The notes under the pieces were generated by a model, which did no database searches, was not told the origin of the DNA, and worked only from the letters and a program-made list of their open reading frames with translations. A stretch of DNA of 10,252 nt from UBA8522 sp049287565 (GTDB lineage Bacteria; Acidobacteriota; Aminicenantia; Aminicenantales; UBA8522): assembly GCA_049287565.1 (NCBI GenBank), contig JBAQGA010000234.1, positions 1 through 10,252 of the forward strand. Direction: 5' to 3'. Below are positions 1-6,051 of the stretch, piece after piece; the stretch's first letter is position 1, and every line of letters starts with the position of its first letter. A program made the position numbers and the translations under genes.

Positions 1-1609
1 AATTGGTAGCCAGGAAAGCCGAGATATAGCCGCCCTGGCTCCAGCCCATGGCGCCGATGCGTTCGGGATCGACCAAACCCTCCGCGACCAGATAGTCGAC
101 ACCGGATTCCACGTCCCACATATCCCCCACGCCCAGGTTGCGGACGTTCAGGGAACGGAATTTCTCGCCGTAACCGGCCGAACCGCGATAGTTCGGCTCC
201 AGGATTAGCGCGCCCTTATTCAGCCATTGAAGGTAAGGATAGACGTAGCCGGACACGAGCATCGGGCGTGAGGTGGCGGTCGGCCCGCCGTGGATAATGA
301 CCAGCAGCGGATATCGCCGGCCCGGCTGGAAATCCTCGGGCTTCCAGAGAATACCTTCGATGCCGGCGCCGTCCTTGCTCTTCCACCGGATGACATCCCG
401 CGAGCCCGTTTTCCAGCCGGCGGCCTGGTCCGTCATTTTGGTCACGGCCACCGGCTGCGATGAATCCAGGGTCGCTCTGTAGATTTCGGTAAGCGTGCTT
501 CGGTCAAGACCCGCGTAGGCGACGGTGTGGCCGTCGTCGGCAAAGCTGACGCCGAGAATGTTTTCAGACGGGAAGGGGATTTTGCTGATAGATTCGTTAT
601 CCGGGTTGAGGAGATAGAGCCTCATGAAAACTCCATCGGAGGCGAGGAATGAAACGCCCGCCTTGATCCATTCGATCATGTACGGGTTTTCATCGAAGGC
701 GGAGGTGAAGACCTGGATTTCCCCCCCTTCAACCGGGATTCTAGCCAGCTCTGAGTTCGTATAAAACCGTTCGTCCCCCATTTTTGTGGAGAAGGCGATC
801 CATTGGCCGTCGGGCGACCAGCGGGGGTTGCTATCCGAGCCCGGCTGGGTGACGAGCGGTGCGATCTTCCCGGATTCGACATCGAGGATGGAGATATCAA
901 ACTTGGGACCGGAGTTGATCAGGGGGTCAGGGCGATGGTCGAAGGCGATCTTTTTTCCGTCCGGCGACCAGCTGAAGCTTCCCACCGTGAAGTCCTCGCC
1001 CGAGGTCAGGCGCTTCGCTTCCGAGGTTTTCCCGGGTTCGACGTCGATCAGCCAGAGGTGGGTCATCTTGTATTCCGCATCCTCGACCTCGAATTTGCCG
1101 TACTGTTTCTCGCGGCTCTTGGATTCTTTGCTCTGAGGCTCGGTGGAGGTGAAGGCGATCTGCTTTCCGGAGGGCGACCATTCATACGAATTGATGCCTT
1201 CCTTGTGATCGGTCAGCTTGAAGGCCTCTCCCCCCGTCGGACTGATCAGGTAGATCTGGCGGCTCTTGTCCCGGTTGGCGACGAAAGCGATCCAGCGGCC
1301 GTCGGGCGACCAGGACGGCGAATCACTGCTTTCCTCGAGCGTCTGGGTCAACTGGAAGGGCTCGGTGCCGTCGCGGCTGAGCCAGACCTCGGTATCATAC
1401 CGGTTTTTCTCCCAGTCGACCTGGCGGACGGTGAATAGGATGTGCTTTCCGCAGGGGGAAATCTCGGGGCGGCCTGCCGACTTGAGACCCAGGACATCTT
1501 CGAAGGACGGCCCGGGAATCCCGGCAGTTTCACCGGCCTGTTCGACCTGGCCGTAGGAGATCAAAGAGAAGCAAAAACTGATGGCAATAAAACGCAGGAT
1601 TTTATTCAT
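1..1609 (-). CDS. S9 (prolyl oligopeptidase) family peptidase, exported, C-terminus cut by window edge
   Basis: This is a serine peptidase of the acylaminoacyl/dipeptidyl-peptidase type, expected to cleave peptides after export. The 536 residues in the window begin MNKILRF, with a hydrophobic signal peptide to about residue 20. A TolB/WD40-like propeller follows, with WSPDG-type blades at about 100-104, 144-148, 214-218 and 264-268. The alpha/beta-hydrolase domain starts near 410 and shows HGGP (440-443, oxyanion region), NYRGSAGYG (473-481) and the nucleophile elbow GWSQGG with Ser524. The catalytic Asp and His should lie in the missing part; family members usually run to roughly 650-700 residues. 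The ATG at 1607-1609 was chosen because a GGAGGG Shine-Dalgarno (plus-strand 1615-1620) lies 5 bases upstream and a signal peptide follows directly. The gene is divergent from the propeller gene at 1800. Family assignment is firm; substrate is unknown. Confidence 0.95.
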   Translation of the reverse strand, partial: MNKILRFIAISFCFSLISYGQVEQAGETAGIPGPSFEDVLGLKSAGRPEISPCGKHILFTVRQVDWEKNRYDTEVWLSRDGTEPFQLTQTLEESSDSPSWSPDGRWIAFVANRDKSRQIYLISPTGGEAFKLTDHKEGINSYEWSPSGKQIAFTSTEPQSKESKSREKQYGKFEVEDAEYKMTHLWLIDVEPGKTSEAKRLTSGEDFTVGSFSWSPDGKKIAFDHRPDPLINSGPKFDISILDVESGKIAPLVTQPGSDSNPRWSPDGQWIAFSTKMGDERFYTNSELARIPVEGGEIQVFTSAFDENPYMIEWIKAGVSFLASDGVFMRLYLLNPDNESISKIPFPSENILGVSFADDGHTVAYAGLDRSTLTEIYRATLDSSQPVAVTKMTDQAAGWKTGSRDVIRWKSKDGAGIEGILWKPEDFQPGRRYPLLVIIHGGPTATSRPMLVSGYVYPYLQWLNKGALILEPNYRGSAGYGEKFRSLNVRNLGVGDMWDVESGVDYLVAEGLVDPERIGAMGWSQGGYISAFLATN

Positions 1610-1660
1610 ACTTACCCTCCACGACACGTTCCTTAACACAGCTCAAATGAAATGGTCAAT

Positions 1661-1741
1661 AATTACGGTGACACTAAACTTAATTCCTAATGGCACAACG
1701 ATCAAGCCTCAATCTGAATTAAGGTTAGTGTCACCGTAATT
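1661..1741. repeat. Short inverted-repeat element (MITE/REP-like), 26-bp ends
   Basis: Positions 1661-1686 and 1716-1741 are reverse complements at 25 of 26 bases and are separated by 29 bp. The outer part reads AATTACGGTGACACT and the inner part ends CTTAATTC. The same outer sequence, with small changes, bounds the larger repeat at 3071-3455, so it is a family of ends and not a one-off hairpin. No target-site duplication is visible on either side (GGTCAAT and GTGATAG). The spacer has no coding capacity, so this would be a non-autonomous element. I recall similar GGTGACAC ends near Y1/REP-type transposase genes in environmental genomes, but that link is memory-based inference. The element lies between two divergent promoters and could form a hairpin on transcripts from either side. 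Confidence 0.85.
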
Positions 1742-1751
1742 GTGATAGAAT
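1723..1751 (+). promoter_or_regulatory. Possible extended -10 promoter for the propeller gene
   Basis: TGATAGAAT at 1743-1751 fits an extended -10 (TG-N-TATAAT, with 5 of 6 hexamer bases matching TAGAAT). It begins one base outside the inverted-repeat element, so the matching -35 position (about 1723-1728, GGTTAG) falls inside the element and is a poor hexamer. A promoter with TG at -15/-14 can work without a good -35. The implied start is about 1758, giving a leader of roughly 40 bases. Confidence 0.35.
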
Positions 1752-1799
1752 GCAACTCTGTCCTTAATCGGACGGTTAATGTCAACGAGGAGGACGGCT

Positions 1800-3008
1800 A
1801 TGTCGAAATTCACAAAATATCTGACCTTCGCCCTGGCGATCGCTCTTTTCGCCGGGCTCCTGGCTTTCTCTCAGAAAGTGGAGCAGGTCGACGGCGTACG
1901 GGTCGTCCACAGCACCAAGAAGGGTATCTGGGGGGATCAGCCCAAGGCCGGGATCGAGCTCGTTCGGACAATCGGCGAGATCGAAGCCAAGGACGAGAAC
2001 GTCGCCTTCAACCTCCCCTCCGACGTCGCCCTCGACAAGGACGGCAACATCTATATCCTCGATTCGGGAAACCACCGCATCCAGAAGTTCAGCCCGGACG
2101 GGCAGTATCTGGCGACCCTCGGCCGCAAGGGCCAGGGCCCGGGAGAGTTCGTCTATCCCGAGTCCATCGATATCGATGACGCCGGATATATCTATGTTTC
2201 CGACCCCCGCAACCAGAGAATCCAGGTTCTGACTCCCGAGGGCAAAGAGGCAAGGACCGTGAGGATGATCGATGAGTCACCGGGAATCGTGCGCCTAGCG
2301 GGCTCAGGCCGGATGGTGATGTCGCCGGGCTCCATGATGATGATGTTCTCGGCCGCTGAAGAGGAAGCCAAAGAACTTCCCAAGCTCGTGACAATCCTCG
2401 ATGCCCAAGGAGTTGTCCAGAAGAAGTTCGGGGAACAGCGGGACTACAAAGATTTCCTCCTCAACAAAGCAGGAAACGGGGTTCAATCCACCCTCGACGG
2501 GAAAGATAATGTCTACCTCGTTTTCTCCAGGCAGAACCGGATCGAAAAATTCTCACCGGACGGCCGGCTCCTCTGGCGGGCCGACCGCGAGCTCGATTAC
2601 GGCACCGACCCCAAGGACAAGGGCAAAATGGAGAGGCGGGGCGGAGGGACCAGTATACGGATGCCCGAGCTGAATACCTGCTCCGTCGGCGTCGCCGCCG
2701 ACAGCCAGGGCCGATTCTGGGTGGCTTCGCTCCAGCGGCAGCTTAAGGAGGAGGAACAAACCGGGATGAGAGTCCAGATGACAATGTCCGGAGGAGAGCG
2801 CAGTATCTCGATGAAATCCGAAGGTAACGTCGAGGTGCGCAACACCGATGCCTACCGGCTCGAGGTCTACGACCCCGATGGCGTGCTCCTCGGCATCATT
2901 CCCCTCGATCGCTTCGTCGACGATATCAGGATCGAGCAGGACCGGATGTTTCTTATCGACCGGATGCGAGGCGCTCAGATTCTCGAGTACCGGATCGTTG
3001 AGAAATAG
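1800..3008 (+). CDS. Exported NHL-repeat / 6-bladed beta-propeller protein
   Basis: The 402-residue product has no recognisable catalytic motif and is probably a secreted or periplasmic binding propeller. MSKFTKYLTF plus a hydrophobic stretch to about residue 24 forms a signal peptide; there is no lipobox cysteine. NHL-like blades are clear at about 73-104 (DGNIYILDSGNHRIQKFSPDG) and 119-147 (GYIYVSDPRNQRIQVLTPEG), with weaker blades near 226-258, 294-312 and 350-400. An oddity is a run of four methionines (179-182, from ATG repeats) in a Met/Ser-rich loop, and a Met- and charge-rich insertion at about 312-348. An upstream in-frame ATG at 1779 exists, but the start at 1800 is preferred: GAGGAGG (1787-1793) sits 6 bases ahead of it and the signal peptide begins there. 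The gene is convergent with the kinase and is flanked on both sides by repeats sharing one end sequence. Confidence 0.88.
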   Translation: MSKFTKYLTFALAIALFAGLLAFSQKVEQVDGVRVVHSTKKGIWGDQPKAGIELVRTIGEIEAKDENVAFNLPSDVALDKDGNIYILDSGNHRIQKFSPDGQYLATLGRKGQGPGEFVYPESIDIDDAGYIYVSDPRNQRIQVLTPEGKEARTVRMIDESPGIVRLAGSGRMVMSPGSMMMMFSAAEEEAKELPKLVTILDAQGVVQKKFGEQRDYKDFLLNKAGNGVQSTLDGKDNVYLVFSRQNRIEKFSPDGRLLWRADRELDYGTDPKDKGKMERRGGGTSIRMPELNTCSVGVAADSQGRFWVASLQRQLKEEEQTGMRVQMTMSGGERSISMKSEGNVEVRNTDAYRLEVYDPDGVLLGIIPLDRFVDDIRIEQDRMFLIDRMRGAQILEYRIVEK

Positions 3009-3120
3009 GGAAAGCCCGGAACTTCGCCAGTTTCAAACTAAGTCGGTGCTGATCTTTCAGAATTAAGGTAGAATTAGGGTGACACTTAACTTAACCTGGA
3101 TTATTCATGAAATGAAGAGT

Positions 3121-3145
3121 AAAAAATTCCCTCTCCCTGGAGAGG
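3121..3145 (-). terminator. Terminator-like hairpin with U-run (minus strand, within repeat)
   Basis: On the minus strand CCTCTCC and GGAGAGG (plus 3139-3145 and 3130-3136) form a GC-rich stem around a tiny loop. It is followed by GAATTTTTTAC, a six-T run (plus 3121-3126). Transcripts leaving the kinase gene, which ends at 3444, would reach it after about 300 bases. It is part of the repeat element, and the intervening palindromes could terminate earlier. Confidence 0.5.
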
Positions 3146-3269
3146 CTGTGTCATAATGTCATTGCGAAGGAGCGCAGCGACTGAAGCAATCTCATAAGGC
3201 ATTGAACATAAAGGAGATTGCTTCGCTCTCAAAGGTCGCTCGCAAAGACAATTGGCAATTGTGACACAG
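3146..3269. repeat. Inner dispersed palindrome of the CATTGCGA / GAAGCAATCTC type
   Basis: This 124-bp palindrome has ends CTGTGTCA (3146-3153) and TGACACAG (3262-3269), and a perfect 11-bp core GAAGCAATCTC (3183-3193) / GAGATTGCTTC (3214-3224). Between them are related segments, GTCATTGCGAAGGAGC on the left and GCGAGCGACC on the right when read inverted. Sequences of the form GTCATTGCGAG...GAAGCAATCTC are a widespread dispersed repeat in environmental bacterial genomes (recalled, not searched). Its sharp ends inside the G/C-tract repeat suggest that it inserted into an existing element. Confidence 0.75.
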
Positions 3270-3377
3270 TCTCGGACGGGAGAAGGTCGGGGAGAGGGTG
3301 ACTGTAAAAAGATACCCCCTCCCCTTCCTTTAATCTCCCCCCAACTCGGGGGGAGAGAAGAGGAGGGTAGAATGTCA

Positions 3378-3407
3378 CCCTCCCGCCAGGGGAGGGGGAA
3401 TATTTTT
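3378..3407 (+). terminator. Terminator-like hairpin with U-run (plus strand, within repeat)
   Basis: CCCTCCC (3378-3384) pairs with GGGAGGG (3390-3396) around a 5-base loop and is followed by GGAA and TATTTTTTG, a rho-independent terminator layout. It would stop transcripts coming from the propeller gene before they run antisense into the kinase. It mirrors the minus-strand hairpin at 3121-3145, so the element carries an outward-facing terminator near each end. Confidence 0.55.
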
Positions 3408-3443
3408 TGCATTATTTGTGAATAGATCAGGTTAAGTTAAGTG

Positions 3444-4817
3444 TCACCTTAATTCGGGAGTGAGCATGATGTCGTCCCGGACATAGACGACTCCCGGCTG
3501 GCGGACGAGTCTCTGGATCTCTACGTCCGTAAGATCGTCCTTGATCTCTGCCGTAACGCGCTTACCGACCAGGAGCTTGGAATTGAGCGAGTCGACGAGA
3601 CTGGTGATATGGATGTAGGTCTTCGCCGGAGCCTCGCCCAGGACAACGCTCACCCTCTCCTCCCGGACGATAACGGCTTTGACCTCGGGGAGCGCCGAAA
3701 CCTTCTTGGTGAAGTGCGAGATCATCCGGCGCTTCCGGCCGTGCAGAAATTTGTAGCCTAGAAAAACCCAGAAGATCGGGCCGATCAGGCTCCCCCACTG
3801 GACCCGGGTGAAGAGCAGAGCGACCGCCGCGACGAGCACGGCGACGGCGATGATCAGACCCGTGCTTCCCAGAGGAATCCATGTCTTGACCTCGTCCAGC
3901 CATCCCCTAATGCGGACTCCAACGGGGAGAGAAAGGCTGGTCCCCGTCTCGATGTTCTGCTTCAGCCTCCTGAGATCCTCGGCCAGGGCGTGGGCATCCG
4001 GGTAGCGGTCCTCGGCGCGCTTGCGCAGGCAGCGGGAGATGATCAGGTGGACCTGGGGCGGAAGGTTCCGGCGGAGCATCGTTACCGGCTTGGCCTCCTC
4101 GAAGACGATGGCGTGCATGGTGTCGAGGGGTGTCTCCCTCTTGAAAGGGAGCTCTCCGGTCACCATCTCGTAGAGAACAACGCCGAACGAAAAAATATCG
4201 CTTCTCTGGTCAATGGAGCGGCCCCGGGCCTGTTCCGGGCTCATATAGTTGGTCGTTCCCATAACCGTTCCGGCGATGGTATGGACCCGCTCTCTGGTGA
4301 GAGTGCGGCTGACCCCGGGCCCGAGGTCGGTCTGGGTGAGGTCGGGAGTGAGGAGCTTGGCCAGGCCGAAATCGAGGAGCTTGGCGTGGCCGTCCCGGGT
4401 GACCATGATGTTGTCCGACTTGATATCGCGATGGATGATTTTGGCTTCGTGCGCCCGGGCAAGCCCTTCGGCAATCTGAAGTCCGATGGCCACCGCTCCC
4501 AGCAGGTCGAGTTCCCCCTCGGCGATCAGCTGACTGACCGTCCGGCCCGCGACGAACTCCATGGCGATGAACATGCTGCCGCCGGCTTCGTCCACATCAT
4601 AGACCTGGGCGATGGCCGGGTGGGTGACGGCCGCGGCCGACTGAGCCTCGACAAGGAAGCGGCTCTTGCGGTTGGGGTCGGCGATGAGCTCGGGCTTGAG
4701 GAGCTTCAAGGCGACGGGACGCTGGAGCTTGGTGTCGCGGGCCCGGTAGACGACACCCATGCCGCCCATGCCGAGGAGTTCCTCGATTTTGTAATGCTTC
4801 AGGATTTGCCCGATCAT
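3444..4817 (-). CDS. Membrane-anchored PknB-like serine/threonine protein kinase
   Basis: This 457-residue protein transfers phosphate from ATP to Ser/Thr of target proteins. All kinase signatures are present: glycine loop GMGGMGVVY (16-24), VALK with Lys38, probable helix-C Glu57, catalytic HRDIKSDN (129-136, Asp131, Asn136), DFG (149-151) and SPE (193-195). The activation loop is longer than usual, about 44 residues and rich in Thr/Ser, so autophosphorylation sites are likely. After the kinase domain (about 9-285) come a transmembrane helix at about 319-336 and a second hydrophobic stretch at 340-355. A tail of about 90 residues (368-457) matches no domain I recognise, unlike the usual PASTA or propeller sensors. 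With two helices the tail would return to the cytoplasm. The ATG at 4815-4817 has only a weak upstream Shine-Dalgarno. The final codons GAA TTA AGG and the TGA stop lie inside the terminal repeat of the element at 3071-3455. Confidence 0.96.
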   Translation of the reverse strand: MIGQILKHYKIEELLGMGGMGVVYRARDTKLQRPVALKLLKPELIADPNRKSRFLVEAQSAAAVTHPAIAQVYDVDEAGGSMFIAMEFVAGRTVSQLIAEGELDLLGAVAIGLQIAEGLARAHEAKIIHRDIKSDNIMVTRDGHAKLLDFGLAKLLTPDLTQTDLGPGVSRTLTRERVHTIAGTVMGTTNYMSPEQARGRSIDQRSDIFSFGVVLYEMVTGELPFKRETPLDTMHAIVFEEAKPVTMLRRNLPPQVHLIISRCLRKRAEDRYPDAHALAEDLRRLKQNIETGTSLSLPVGVRIRGWLDEVKTWIPLGSTGLIIAVAVLVAAVALLFTRVQWGSLIGPIFWVFLGYKFLHGRKRRMISHFTKKVSALPEVKAVIVREERVSVVLGEAPAKTYIHITSLVDSLNSKLLVGKRVTAEIKDDLTDVEIQRLVRQPGVVYVRDDIMLTPELR

Positions 4818-4931
4818 GGATATCTCAGAAGACCGCCTTATTTATTAGCACACCATTAAGAAAGGCACAATACCCAGGCCGCATCTCCACGGCCGGGGCC
4901 CGCCGAAATTCGGAAAATGATATACCGTCCC

Positions 4932-4957
4932 CAATTTGCAATTTTGATCAATTTTGA
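4932..4957 (+). repeat. Iterated CAATTTTGA direct repeats upstream of the promoter
   Basis: CAATTTTGA occurs at 4939-4947 and again at 4949-4957, one helical turn apart, with a partial copy CAATTTG at 4932-4938. The last copy ends two bases before the -35 hexamer, where activators or UP-element contacts would be expected. A/T-richness could also produce this by chance. Confidence 0.4.
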
Positions 4958-4958
4958 A

Positions 4959-4987
4959 TTGACAATACGAAATATTCGTGATATATA
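4959..4987 (+). promoter_or_regulatory. Sigma70-type promoter for the MarR-GNAT gene
   Basis: A perfect -35 TTGACA (4959-4964) is followed after 17 bp by TATATA (4982-4987), close to the consensus -10. The spacer contains ACGAA-ATA-TTCGT (4968-4980), a small dyad where a repressor could compete with polymerase. The expected transcription start is about 4994, so the leader before the ATG at 5014 would be only about 20 bases. Confidence 0.65.
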
Positions 4988-4994
4988 TGAAAGC

Positions 4995-5006
4995 ACTTAC
5001 GTAAGT
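4995..5006. promoter_or_regulatory. 12-bp perfect palindrome, candidate MarR-type operator
   Basis: ACTTACGTAAGT is a perfect palindrome covering the predicted transcription start and ending 7 bases before the start codon of a MarR-family gene. MarR proteins commonly bind palindromes of this kind over their own promoters. Autoregulation is inferred from position and symmetry alone. Confidence 0.5.
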
Positions 5007-5013
5007 TTTAACG

Positions 5014-5979
5014 ATGGACTTTCTTAAAGAGCTCGGCTATCTCGCCATCGCCAGCCGGATGAAGGGGCTGACCGACCGGTTGCTGCGCGGCGGCAGCGAA
5101 GCCTACCGCTACCTCGAGATCGATTTCGAGCCCCGCTGGTTCACCATTTTTTACCTCCTCTCCACCGAGTCCTCTCCCCTTTCCATCCAGGAGATCGCCG
5201 ACGCCTTGAAGGTCTCCCATCCAGCCGTCATCCAGACCGCCCAGATGCTGGTGAAGAGAGGATTCATCCGATCCTACCAGGACGAAGCGGACCGGCGAAA
5301 GAGACGGCTGGCGATCACGCCGCAAGGAAAGGAGCTCGCCACCGAGCTGGCTCCGGTTTGGAACTGTTTCCTGAGCGCGGTTTCCGAACTTTTCGGCAGC
5401 GCCGGTGCGGACATGATGGAGGCTATCCAAAAGGTCGAAGCGGAGCTCGACAAGGAAGAGATGGGGAGTCGGATCATCCGCAAAATCAAGGAGATGCAAG
5501 CGAAAGCGGTCGAAATTGTCGATTTCTCACCTGAGCACAGAGAGGCTTTCCGAAGGCTGAATGAGGAATGGCTGAAAAAGTTCTTTACGGTCGAGGAGGA
5601 CGATAAGCGGCTTCTCCGTCATCCTGAAGAAGAGATCATCGCCCAGGGGGGAGCGGTCCTTTTTGCGCGTCTTGGGGGCAAGATCGTGGGGACGACGGCG
5701 CTGTTGAAGCGGGACAAGGAGACGTATGAAATCGCCAAAATGGCGGTCACACCGGGCGCCCAAAGAAAACAGGCGGGACGCCGGCTGGCTGAGGCAGCTA
5801 TCGCCCGGGCCAGGCAAAAAGGCGCAAAGAAAATCATCCTAATGACGGACAACCGGCTGCGAGCGGCCGTGGGGCTCTATCGAAAGCTGGGATTTAAGCT
5901 CACCCCAAACGAACCCACGGCCTCAGGGAAGTACGCCCGCACCAAGTTTGGGTTTTCGATGAAACTGGATCTCAAATGA
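5014..5979 (+). CDS. MarR-type regulator fused to GNAT N-acetyltransferase
   Basis: The 321-residue protein has two parts. Residues about 1-150 are a MarR winged helix-turn-helix: IQEIADALKVSHPAVIQTAQ (58-77) is the HTH, and DEADRRKRRLAITPQG (90-105) is the wing with its conserved D-x-R-R start. Residues about 165-320 form a GNAT acyl-CoA-dependent acetyltransferase: the strand GGKIVGTTAL (221-230), motif A IAKMAVTPGAQRKQAGRRLA (240-259), and the C-terminal part NRLRAAVGLYRKLGFK (280-295). In motif A the usual first glycine of the pyrophosphate loop (R-x-x-G-x-G) is Gln253, while Gly255 is kept. The fused MarR/GNAT layout is a known architecture. No Shine-Dalgarno precedes the ATG at 5014, so initiation may depend on the very short leader. 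It is probably cytoplasmic and autoregulated through the palindrome at 4995. The acetylated substrate is unknown. Confidence 0.93.
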   Translation: MDFLKELGYLAIASRMKGLTDRLLRGGSEAYRYLEIDFEPRWFTIFYLLSTESSPLSIQEIADALKVSHPAVIQTAQMLVKRGFIRSYQDEADRRKRRLAITPQGKELATELAPVWNCFLSAVSELFGSAGADMMEAIQKVEAELDKEEMGSRIIRKIKEMQAKAVEIVDFSPEHREAFRRLNEEWLKKFFTVEEDDKRLLRHPEEEIIAQGGAVLFARLGGKIVGTTALLKRDKETYEIAKMAVTPGAQRKQAGRRLAEAAIARARQKGAKKIILMTDNRLRAAVGLYRKLGFKLTPNEPTASGKYARTKFGFSMKLDLK

Positions 5980-6013
5980 GGACCTTTTTTGGAACGAAAA
6001 TGTAAGATGTTAC

Positions 6014-6026
6014 GTATATATATACT
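6014..6026 (+). promoter_or_regulatory. Possible promoter / AT palindrome before the S41 remnant
   Basis: GTATATATATAC (6014-6025) is a perfect palindrome and contains TATACT (6021-6026), a 5-of-6 match to a -10 hexamer. No good -35 lies at the right distance. Just before it is TTACGTA (6010-6016), also the centre of the palindrome upstream of the MarR-GNAT gene. A shared regulator is possible but this is weak evidence. Confidence 0.25.
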
Positions 6027-6051
6027 GAATGAATAAATAAGGGAGGTTAGC

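Larger units (their letters stand above)
3071..3455. repeat. Large palindromic repeat element with 28-bp terminal inverted repeats
   Basis: Positions 3071-3098 and 3428-3455 are reverse complements at 27 of 28 bases; the ends read GAATTA(G/A)GGTGACACTT and continue AACTTAACCTG. Inside the ends the arms stay loosely complementary: an A/T-rich stretch, then CCCTCTCC/GGGGAGGG tracts on each side. The centre holds a separate palindrome (3146-3269) and C-rich/G-rich hairpins, including a perfect 9-bp stem TCTCCCCCC/GGGGGGAGA at 3334-3342 and 3348-3356. There is no convincing ORF. The element fills almost the whole 435-bp gap between two convergent genes and shares its end motif with the element at 1661-1741. 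It looks like a non-autonomous element built by nesting of several dispersed repeat types. Confidence 0.85.

Noticed and set aside
803..1438. 211-codon open frame antisense to the S9 peptidase
   Set aside because: It is antisense to the propeller domain, and the repeated GRP and GDQ-like segments are just reversed WSPDG repeats.
3146..3269. CRISPR-like or tRNA-like structure in the palindromic region
   Set aside because: The repeats are inverted, not direct, with no regular spacers and no cloverleaf or anticodon arm.
3101..3412. 103-codon minus-strand open frame in the large repeat
   Set aside because: The translation is made of hairpin and C/G-tract DNA; the stretch is clearly repeat and shows no coding character.
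3990..4859. 289-codon open frame antisense to the kinase
   Set aside because: It is a shadow of GC-rich kinase codons with biased Gly/Asp/Leu composition and no family resemblance.
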